NCBI GenBank assembly: GCA_017882935.1
Contig: JADGOP010000201.1
Coordinates: 1-5,326 of the forward strand
Source of the DNA: Actinomycetota bacterium
Lineage (GTDB): Bacteria; Actinomycetota; Acidimicrobiia; Acidimicrobiales; Iamiaceae
Direction of reading: 5' to 3'
DNA length: 5,326 nt
Shown here piece by piece: positions 1-5,326 of this stretch (positions are counted from its first letter, which is position 1; every line of letters begins with the position of its first letter). Both the position numbers and the translations under genes were made by a program. The notes below the pieces were generated by a model. It saw nothing but the letters and a program-made list of their open reading frames with translations, had not been told where the DNA came from and did no database searches.

Positions 1-1123
1 TGAGGATGACGGTGAGCTCGAGGCGGGCCAGGCTGGCGCCGAGGCAGTGGTGGACGCCGTGCCCGAAGCCGAGGTGCGGGTTCGGCTGGCGGCCGGCGTC
101 GAAGCGGTCGGGGTCGGCGAACACCAGCTCGTCGCGGTTGGCCGAGGCCTCCCAGAACACCACCTTCTCGCCGGGCGTCAGGCGGTGGCCCGCCAGCTCG
201 GTGGGCGTGGTGACGGTGCGGCGGTTGTAGGCCGACGGGCTGACGTAGCGGACCATCTCGTCGACGGCGGTGGGCACCAGTGACCGGTCGGCCCGCAGCC
301 GTCCGTACTCGCCGGGGAACCGAGTGAGGGCGTGCACCCCGCCCGCGGCCGCCGACCGGGTGGTGTCGGACCCCGCGGCGAACAGGAGGAAGAAGAAGCC
401 GAGCAGCTCGCCGTCGCTCAGCACCGACGGGTCCTCGTCGGGCAGGGACGCGCCCGCCACCACCGACAGCAGGTCGTCGGCCGGTTCGGCGCGCTTCCGG
501 GTGAGCAGCTCGACCCCGTAGCCGGCCATCTCCACCGATGCCTCGGCCGCCTGGTTCGTCCCGGCGAACTCGAACTCGTCGGGGAAGTCGAAGACGTGGT
601 GGATCCAGCCCCCGAGCAGGTGGCGGTCGGCCTCGGGCACGCCGAGCAGGATGCAGATGGCCTGCAGGGGCACCTCGGCCGCGACCGCGGTGAGGAAGTC
701 GACCGGCTCGCCCGCCTCGCTGCGGGCCACCGCGTCGTCGAGCAGCAGCCCGGCCCGGCGTCGCAGCTCGCCCTCGAGGCGCCCGATCATCCGCGGCGTG
801 AAGCCCTTGCTGACGAGCCGCCGGATCCGGGCGTGGCGGGGGTCGTCCATCATGTTCAGCATCTCGCCGGCCACCGGGGTGTCGGGGAGGATGGTGCCGC
901 CGTAGGGGCGGTCGCCACCGGTCACCGACGAGTAGGTCACCGGGTCGTGCAGCACCAGCTGCGACTCGGCGTGCGTCGCCACCGACCAGAAGCCGTCGCC
1001 GTCGGGGGTGTGCGCGGTGGGCTCGTGCCACAGCACGGGAGCCTCGAGCCGGTGCCGGCGGAACTCCTCGTGGGGGAAGCCTCCGGCGAAGAGGTCGAGG
1101 TCGGTGAAGTCGGCGTGCGTCAG
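1..1123 (-). CDS. Cytochrome P450, CYP125/CYP142-like (C-terminus cut by window edge)
   Basis: Soluble bacterial P450: a heme-thiolate monooxygenase that takes electrons from a ferredoxin or similar partner. Counting from a CTG at 1123, the visible 374 residues contain the C-helix HxxxR (H97, R101) in [15 protein letters not shown], the I-helix oxygen-activation motif AGSDTT (250-255), the K-helix ExxR (E289, R292) and the heme loop [10 protein letters not shown] with axial Cys360 at bases 44-46. About 25-35 residues are missing at the left edge. The region FWSV...YSSV...ILPD followed by MLNMMDDP resembles the actinobacterial CYP125/CYP142/linalool-hydroxylase group, whose members oxidise sterol side chains or terpenes; the substrate here is unknown. 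No ATG, GTG or TTG occurs in frame near the expected N-terminus. The CTG at 1123 overlaps the regulator stop as CTGA. An in-frame ATC at 1126 has GGTGA seven bases upstream. The first GTG (1036) would remove 29 conserved-looking residues. Family is certain; the start is not. Confidence 0.95.
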   Translation of the reverse strand, partial: MTHADFTDLDLFAGGFPHEEFRRHRLEAPVLWHEPTAHTPDGDGFWSVATHAESQLVLHDPVTYSSVTGGDRPYGGTILPDTPVAGEMLNMMDDPRHARIRRLVSKGFTPRMIGRLEGELRRRAGLLLDDAVARSEAGEPVDFLTAVAAEVPLQAICILLGVPEADRHLLGGWIHHVFDFPDEFEFAGTNQAAEASVEMAGYGVELLTRKRAEPADDLLSVVAGASLPDEDPSVLSDGELLGFFFLLFAAGSDTTRSAAAGGVHALTRFPGEYGRLRADRSLVPTAVDEMVRYVSPSAYNRRTVTTPTELAGHRLTPGEKVVFWEASANRDELVFADPDRFDAGRQPNPHLGFGHGVHHCLGASLARLELTVIL

Positions 1124-1791
1124 GATCGGGACGTCACCAGGATGCGGCTGCTCGCGAACTGCCCCACGCCGACGTGGCGGCCGTCGATCTCGACCGTGGT
1201 GGTGCCGTCCGGGGAGGAGACGGTGAGGGTGCCCGCGCGGCCGGGGAGGATGGCGTTCTCCTCGAGGAAGTCGAGCAGGCCGGGGGCGAACTCGAGCTCC
1301 TCGGGGATGCGCGACACCACGAACGAGGCGCCCGGACGGAGGTCGGTCAGGGTGACCGTGTCGGGGGCGTGGTAGTCGGTGCCGGGGATGGGGTTGCCGT
1401 GAGGGCAGGTGGTGGGGTTGCCGAGGACCCGGACGATGGCCTGTTCGACGGAGTCGGAGATGATGTGCTCCCACTTGCCCGCCTCGCGGTGGGCCTCGGC
1501 CCACGACAGGCCCAGCATGTCGGTGAGGAAGCGCTCGGCGAGTCGGTGGCGGCGCACGACCCGCTCGGCCAGGCGGACCCCGGCAGGCGTCAGCCGGATG
1601 GCCTTGTCGACCTCGACCAGCTCCTGCTCCTGCAGACGGTGGATCATCTCCGACACGGCCGGGCGCGACACGCCGAGCCGCTCGGCGATGCGCGCCTGGA
1701 TGACGTCGACGTCGTCCTCGTGCAGCTCGAAGATGGTCTCGCAGTACTCCTCGAACGCGGGGTGGTACTCGGGTGCGAGATAGTCGGCCAC
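1120..1791 (-). CDS. DtxR-family metal-dependent transcriptional regulator
   Basis: Predicted 223-residue cytosolic repressor, matching the usual 215-235 length of DtxR/IdeR/MntR proteins, which bind Fe(II) or Mn(II) and then operator DNA. The winged helix-turn-helix spans about residues 10-72 ([19 protein letters not shown] as the HTH). The dimerisation/metal domain about 73-140 contains [19 protein letters not shown] and [11 protein letters not shown]-terminal FeoA/SH3-like domain covers about 145-220. Aligned from memory to DtxR, the ancillary ligands H82, E86 and H101 are present, as are E108 and H109. The Met10 position is Glu15, Glu18 sits where MntR has Glu11, and the Cys102 (MntR Glu99) position is Gly105. 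The GTG start at 1791 fits homolog N-termini and lies 6 bases after a TACACT hexamer. An ATG at 1851 with AGGAGG 12 bases upstream would add 20 residues and overlap the divergent gene's start. The frame opens back to 2139, but that part is antisense to the cupredoxin. Co-oriented and overlapping with the P450 downstream. Confidence 0.93.
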   Translation of the reverse strand: MADYLAPEYHPAFEEYCETIFELHEDDVDVIQARIAERLGVSRPAVSEMIHRLQEQELVEVDKAIRLTPAGVRLAERVVRRHRLAERFLTDMLGLSWAEAHREAGKWEHIISDSVEQAIVRVLGNPTTCPHGNPIPGTDYHAPDTVTLTDLRPGASFVVSRIPEELEFAPGLLDFLEENAILPGRAGTLTVSSPDGTTTVEIDGRHVGVGQFASSRILVTSRS

Positions 1792-1797
1792 GCCGGA

Positions 1798-1803
1798 AGT
1801 GTA
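1798..1803 (-). promoter_or_regulatory. Candidate -10 of the DtxR/P450 transcript (leaderless)
   Basis: TACACT on the minus strand matches the actinobacterial TANNNT -10 pattern and four of six bases of TATAAT. Six bases (TCCGGC) separate it from the GTG at 1791, so transcription would start at or next to the start codon. No convincing -35 is seen (GTCGCG at 17-base spacing). No Shine-Dalgarno precedes the GTG, which agrees with a leaderless message. Confidence 0.4.
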
Positions 1804-1812
1804 CGAGGTGAC

Positions 1813-1841
1813 TTGGACGCCGCGACGGCCGTCGGTACGGT
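1813..1841 (+). promoter_or_regulatory. Candidate promoter of the cupredoxin gene (leaderless)
   Basis: TTGGAC (1813-1818) and TACGGT (1836-1841) are separated by 17 bases, a classical sigma-70 spacing. The -10 ends 8 bases before the ATG at 1850, so the message would begin at or very near that A. Only a short, badly spaced GGAG (1843-1846) precedes the ATG, consistent with leaderless translation. The element matches are partial, so this is a prediction. Confidence 0.4.
1823..1834. promoter_or_regulatory. 12-base perfect palindrome, candidate operator
   Basis: CGACGGCCGTCG is a perfect inverted repeat in the only intergenic space between the divergent genes. It lies within the spacer of the proposed cupredoxin promoter and at the -35 region of the proposed regulator promoter, so a bound repressor could block both. 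It does not resemble the AT-rich TTAGGTTAG-type DtxR/IdeR box. The DtxR protein is the nearest candidate ligand, by context only. Confidence 0.3.
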
Positions 1842-1849
1842 CGGAGCCC

Positions 1850-2269
1850 ATGGTCCCCCCACCCCTCCTGCGACGACGCCGCCCGGCGCTCGTCGGCGCC
1901 GCGGTGCTCGTGGCTGCCCTCGCCCTCGCCGGCTGCGGCAGCTCGAAGGCCGACGTGTCCGGCTCGACGGGCAGCAGCGGATGCCGCGCCGCGACGGGTG
2001 GCACGTTCACGCTGGTGGCCAAGAACACCAGGTGGGACACGTCGTGCATCACGCTCAGCGGCACGTCGGTGACCTTCACCATCAAGAACGAGGACCGCGG
2101 GATCGCCCACAACCTCAACGTCATGGGCGCGCCAGGCACCTACAAGACCGACCTCGTGCCGGGCATCGCCACGCAGACGCTCGCGCTGAAGGGGCTCACG
2201 CCCGGCAAGACCTACACCTACGTCTGCGACCTGCACCCGAGCATGATCGGCGAGCTCAAGGTCCAGTGA
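1850..2269 (+). CDS. Cupredoxin-domain lipoprotein (type-1 copper)
   Basis: A 139-residue exported copper protein, probably a small electron carrier or copper-binding protein anchored outside the membrane. Residues 1-28 form a lipoprotein signal: basic RRRR at 8-11, a hydrophobic stretch [11 protein letters not shown], and lipobox LAGC with the lipidated Cys29. A Gly/Ser-rich linker (30-50) leads to a single plastocyanin-like beta-sandwich (about 51-139). The type-1 copper ligands are visible as H87 in AHNLNV and C126, H129, M132 in YVCDLHPSM near the end. Two further cysteines, C45 and C66, may form a disulfide. The ATG at 1850 is chosen because it puts the basic n-region right at the N-terminus and lies 8 bases after a TACGGT hexamer. 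GTG codons at 1799 and 1808 would add an unlikely extension. Divergent from the DtxR gene; a link to metal-responsive control is plausible but unproven. The partner oxidoreductase is not in the window. Confidence 0.92.
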   Translation: MVPPPLLRRRRPALVGAAVLVAALALAGCGSSKADVSGSTGSSGCRAATGGTFTLVAKNTRWDTSCITLSGTSVTFTIKNEDRGIAHNLNVMGAPGTYKTDLVPGIATQTLALKGLTPGKTYTYVCDLHPSMIGELKVQ

Positions 2270-2319
2270 GGCCGCGCGGACAGGGCGGGAGCCCGGGCCG
2301 AACCGTCACAGGGGCTGCC

Positions 2320-2325
2320 TAGGCT
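2320..2325 (+). promoter_or_regulatory. Candidate -10 for the lhr-type helicase
   Basis: TAGGCT fits TANNNT and ends 7 bases before the in-frame ATC at 2333. The -35 region (about 2296-2303) shows no good match. The 63-base gap after the cupredoxin stop has no clear terminator, so the helicase may have its own promoter here, be read through from the cupredoxin gene, or both. Confidence 0.3.
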
Positions 2326-2332
2326 CGCTCGT

Positions 2333-5326
2333 ATCGCCAGCTCCACGCCCGACCCGCTCGCTGCGTTCTCCGCTCCCGTCGGAGCGTGGTTCCGCGCGAG
2401 CTTCCCGGAGCCCACCCACGCCCAGGCGCAGGGCTGGCCGCCCATCGTGGCCGGGGACCACACCCTCATCCTGGCCCCCACCGGGTCCGGCAAGACGCTG
2501 GCGGCGTTCCTGTGGGGCATCGACCGGCTGGTCACCTCGCCCCCCGTCGACGACCGCTCCCGCCGCACCCGCGTCCTCTACATCTCCCCGTTGCGGGCGC
2601 TGGCGGTCGACGTCGAGAAGAACCTCCGGTCGCCCCTCGTCGGCGTCCGGTTGGCGGCCGAGCGCCTCGCGGCCGAGCGTGGCGAGACGGCGGTCGTGCA
2701 CCAGCCCACCGTCGCCATCCGCTCGGGCGACACGCCCGCCGACGAGCGACGCCGGCAGCAGCGCAACCCACCCGACCTGCTCATCACCACGCCCGAGTCG
2801 CTCTACCTGCTGCTCACGTCGGCGGCCCGCGACACCCTGCTCGGCGTCGAGGCGGTGATCATCGACGAGATCCACGCCATGGCCGGCACCAAGCGCGGCG
2901 CGCACCTGGCCCTCACCCTCGAGCGGCTCGAGGCCCGTGCCGACCGCCCGCCCCAGCGCATCGGCCTGTCGGCCACGCAGCGCCCCCTCGACGAGATCGC
3001 CCGCTTCCTCGGTGGCCACGAGGCGTCGGGCCGGCCCCGCCCCGTGACGGTGGTCGATGCCGGCAGCCGCAAGCAGCTCGACGTCGAGGTCATCGTCCCC
3101 GTCGACGACATGGGCGACCTGTCGGTGGGGGCCCCGGTGCCCACCTCCGCCGACCCCACCGCCTCGGGGGCGCCGCGCCACAGCATCTGGCCGGCCCTGC
3201 ACCCGCGCCTGCTCGACCTGGTGCAGCAGCACCGCTCCACGCTGGTGTTCGTCAACGCCCGCCGCTCCGCCGAGCGCCTCGCCACGCGGCTCAACGAGCT
3301 GGCCAGCACCGGGCAGTCGCGGGGCGCCGAGGCCGACGGCACGCCGCCGGCCCTGGCCACCGACCTGGTGCGCGCCCACCACGGGTCCATCAGCCGCGAG
3401 CAGCGCCTCGTCATCGAGGACGACCTCAAGGCCGGGCGGGTGCGGGGCCTCGTCGCCACCTCGTCGCTCGAGCTGGGCATCGACATGGGTGCGGTCGACC
3501 TGGTGGTGCAGGTGGGGTCGCCGGGGGCGGTCAGCCGTGGGTTGCAGCGCGTCGGGCGCGCGGGGCACCAGGTGGGCGAGCCCAGCCGGGGGAAGGTCTT
3601 CCCCAGCCACCGCTCCGACCTGCTCGAGGTGGCCGCCATCGTGCCGCGCATGAAGGCCGGACTGGTCGAGGAGACGCGGGTGCCGCGCAACCCGCTCGAC
3701 GTGCTGGCCCAGCAGATCGTGGCGATGGTGGCGCTCGACGAGTGGAAGGTCGACGACCTCGCCGCGCTGGTGCGCCGGGCCGCGCCGTTCCACGAGGTGT
3801 CCGACGAGGTGCTCACCGCGGTGCTCGACCTGCTGGGCGGCCGCTACCCGTCGGAGCAGTTCGCCGAGCTGCGCCCGCGCCTGGTGTGGGACCGGCTGGC
3901 CGGCACCCTGCGCGGCCGTGCCGGTGCCCAGCGCCTGGCCGTCACCAACGGCGGCACCATCCCCGACCGTGGCCTCTACGGCGTCTTCCTGCCCGACGGC
4001 ACCCGGGTGGGCGAGCTCGACGAGGAGATGGTCTACGAGAGCCGCCCGGGCGAGACCTTCCTGCTGGGCGCCTCCACCTGGCGCATCGACGAGATCACCC
4101 ACGACCGGGTGGTGGTCGTGCCGGCGCCGGGACTGCCGGGGAAGATGCCGTTCTGGCACGGCGACGGCCCGGGCCGGCCGGTCGAGCTGGGCCGCGCCAT
4201 GGGCGAGCTGGTCCGCACGCTCGGGTCGCAGCCGTCCGACGAGGCCACCACCCACCTGCGCGACGAGGCCGGGTTCGACGAGCTGGCCACGTCGAACCTG
4301 CTGCTCTACCTGTCCGACCAGGCGGCCGCCACCGGTGCGGTCCCCGACGACCGCACCATCGTCGTCGAGCGGTTCCGCGACGAGATCGGCGACTGGCGGG
4401 TGTGCGTGCTGTCCCCGTTCGGCTCGCCGGTCCACGCGCCGTGGGCCATGGCGCTGCGACACCGGCTGGCCGAGCGGTGGGGCGTCGAGGTCGACGTGCT
4501 CTGGAGCGACGACGGCCTGGCCATCCGCCTCCCCGAGGCCATCGAAGAGCTGCCGCTCGAGGAGCTCACCATCGACGCCGACGAGCTGCGCGACATCGTG
4601 GTGGCGGCCCTACCGTCCACGCCCATGTTCGCGGCCCGCTTCCGCGAGGCGTCGGCCCGGGCGCTCCTCATCCCCCGCAGGCGGCCCGGCCAGCGCACCC
4701 CGTTGTGGCAGCAGCGCCAGCGCTCCGCCGACCTGCTGTCGGTCGCCTCGGCCCACCCCACCTTCCCGATGCTCCTCGAGGCCACCCGCGAGTGCCTGCA
4801 CGACGTCTTCGACCTGCCGTCGCTGCAGGAGCTGCTGCGCGACCTCCGCAGCCGCAAGGTCCGCCTCGTCGCGGTCGACACCCCCCGGGCGTCGCCGTGG
4901 GCCCAGTCGCTGGTGTTCGACTGGGTGGCCGCCCACCTGTACGACGGCGACGCCCCGCTGGCCGAGCGCCGGGTCGCCGCGCTCACGCTCGACCGTGAGC
5001 TGCTGGCCGAGCTGCTCGGTGCCGAGGAGCTGCGCGAGCTGCTCGACCCGGAGGTGCTGGCCGATCTCGAGGCCGAGCTGCAGCGGCTCAGCGGTCCGTT
5101 CCACCCCGCGCGCGACGCCGACGCGGTGCACGACCTGCTCCGCGTCCTCGGGCCCCTCACCGTCGACGAGGTGGCGGCGCGCGCGGGGCCCGACGCGGGC
5201 ACGTGGCTCGACGAGCTGCGGGCGGGGCACCGCATCATCGACGTGGCTGTCGCGGGCGAGGCCCGCGTGGCCGCAGCCGACGACGCGGCGCGGCTGCGCG
5301 ACGGCCTGGGCGTCGCCATCCCGCTC
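2333..5326 (+). CDS. lhr: Lhr-type superfamily 2 DNA helicase (C-terminus cut by window edge)
   Basis: Large helicase of the Lhr family, ATP-dependent 3'-5' translocases that unwind RNA:DNA and DNA duplexes and are linked to DNA repair; mycobacterial Lhr is about 1500 residues. Counting from ATC 2333: Q-motif region FPEPTHAQAQGWP (24-36), Walker A APTGSGKT (48-55), motif Ia SPLRAL (85-90), TTPESL (152-157), Walker B DEIH (178-181), motif III SATQ (213-216), FVNARR (306-311), HHGS (349-352), motif V ATSSLELGID (375-384), motif VI QRVGRAGH (405-412). A winged helix (about 450-530) and the Lhr-specific domain 4 (about 535-860, with GTIPD 541-545 and STWRI containing W583, probably the DNA-stacking Trp known from the mycobacterial structure) follow. 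Residues from about 860 to 998 begin the C-terminal winged-helix repeats; some 500 residues lie beyond the edge. No ATG, GTG or TTG precedes residue 39. The options are ATC 2333, CTG 2315, or GTG 2447, which would remove the Q motif. Frame is certain; start is not. Confidence 0.95.
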   Translation, partial: MASSTPDPLAAFSAPVGAWFRASFPEPTHAQAQGWPPIVAGDHTLILAPTGSGKTLAAFLWGIDRLVTSPPVDDRSRRTRVLYISPLRALAVDVEKNLRSPLVGVRLAAERLAAERGETAVVHQPTVAIRSGDTPADERRRQQRNPPDLLITTPESLYLLLTSAARDTLLGVEAVIIDEIHAMAGTKRGAHLALTLERLEARADRPPQRIGLSATQRPLDEIARFLGGHEASGRPRPVTVVDAGSRKQLDVEVIVPVDDMGDLSVGAPVPTSADPTASGAPRHSIWPALHPRLLDLVQQHRSTLVFVNARRSAERLATRLNELASTGQSRGAEADGTPPALATDLVRAHHGSISREQRLVIEDDLKAGRVRGLVATSSLELGIDMGAVDLVVQVGSPGAVSRGLQRVGRAGHQVGEPSRGKVFPSHRSDLLEVAAIVPRMKAGLVEETRVPRNPLDVLAQQIVAMVALDEWKVDDLAALVRRAAPFHEVSDEVLTAVLDLLGGRYPSEQFAELRPRLVWDRLAGTLRGRAGAQRLAVTNGGTIPDRGLYGVFLPDGTRVGELDEEMVYESRPGETFLLGASTWRIDEITHDRVVVVPAPGLPGKMPFWHGDGPGRPVELGRAMGELVRTLGSQPSDEATTHLRDEAGFDELATSNLLLYLSDQAAATGAVPDDRTIVVERFRDEIGDWRVCVLSPFGSPVHAPWAMALRHRLAERWGVEVDVLWSDDGLAIRLPEAIEELPLEELTIDADELRDIVVAALPSTPMFAARFREASARALLIPRRRPGQRTPLWQQRQRSADLLSVASAHPTFPMLLEATRECLHDVFDLPSLQELLRDLRSRKVRLVAVDTPRASPWAQSLVFDWVAAHLYDGDAPLAERRVAALTLDRELLAELLGAEELRELLDPEVLADLEAELQRLSGPFHPARDADAVHDLLRVLGPLTVDEVAARAGPDAGTWLDELRAGHRIIDVAVAGEARVAAADDAARLRDGLGVAIPL

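Noticed and set aside
332..1375. Long plus-strand open frame across the P450 and regulator
   Set aside because: It is antisense to both genes, shows no domain, and spans two unrelated real coding regions, so it is a composition artefact.
1792..2139. N-terminal extension of the DtxR frame back to a start at 2139
   Set aside because: This part lies antisense to the well-supported cupredoxin and has no DtxR similarity; the family domain begins just after GTG 1791.
2283..2294. GGGC-GGGA-GCCC hairpin (4-base stem, GNRA-like loop) after the cupredoxin stop
   Set aside because: It is too short and lacks a T-run to count as an intrinsic terminator. Such stems are common by chance at this GC content.
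1174..2322. 382-codon plus-strand open frame spanning regulator antisense and the cupredoxin
   Set aside because: It runs antisense through one gene and out of phase through another, and gives a Gly/Arg/Asp-rich meaningless product.
2267..2332. Read-through fusion of the cupredoxin and the helicase, which share a reading frame
   Set aside because: Only one TGA separates them in frame, but joining an exported lipoprotein to a cytosolic helicase makes no sense, and no selenocysteine or recoding signal is visible.
2306..4462. A 718-codon open frame on the minus strand opposite the helicase
   Set aside because: Its product is a low-complexity run of H, R, G, A, V and E without recognisable domains, as expected for the mirror frame of a GC-rich gene. 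The plus-strand frame carries all SF2 helicase motifs in order.
2386..4998. An 870-codon plus-strand open frame in another phase of the helicase
   Set aside because: The translation is Arg/Pro/Ala-rich shadow sequence. The true frame, offset by one base, holds Walker A, DEIH and QRVGRAGH.

Overview
The window is very GC-rich and gene-dense, with long third-position-GC open frames, TANNNT-type promoter hexamers and a full-length-type Lhr helicase. Together with a CYP125/CYP142-like P450 and a DtxR-family regulator, this points to an actinobacterium. A lineage such as Acidimicrobiia is plausible, but that is inference and cannot be proven from this sequence.

Layout. Two genes on the minus strand run leftward from about position 1791. 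The first is a DtxR-family metal-responsive regulator (1120-1791). The second is a cytochrome P450 (1-1123), cut by the left edge just after its heme-binding loop. The P450 frame meets the regulator's stop in a 4-base CTGA overlap, so the two look like one translationally coupled transcript. Two genes run rightward on the plus strand. The first is a small lipoprotein cupredoxin (1850-2269) with a type-1 copper site. After a 63-base gap comes a large Lhr-type superfamily 2 helicase (about 2333 to past the right edge), with 998 residues visible of an expected roughly 1500.

Control region. The 58 bases between the two divergent starts (1792-1849) hold a TANNNT -10 hexamer on each strand, each 6-8 bases before a start codon. 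This suggests leaderless transcripts. A perfect 12-base palindrome (1823-1834) lies in the spacer of the cupredoxin promoter and at the -35 region of the regulator promoter, so it is a candidate operator, possibly for the DtxR protein itself. A third TANNNT hexamer precedes the helicase.

How the genes fit together. The regulator, the heme enzyme and the copper protein form a loose metal-related divergent cluster. The helicase is a DNA-repair type gene with no evident functional tie to the others. Nothing here amounts to a wholly new system. The most unusual points are the lack of any ATG, GTG or TTG at the expected start of both the P450 and the helicase, and a Gly in place of a primary metal ligand in the DtxR protein.
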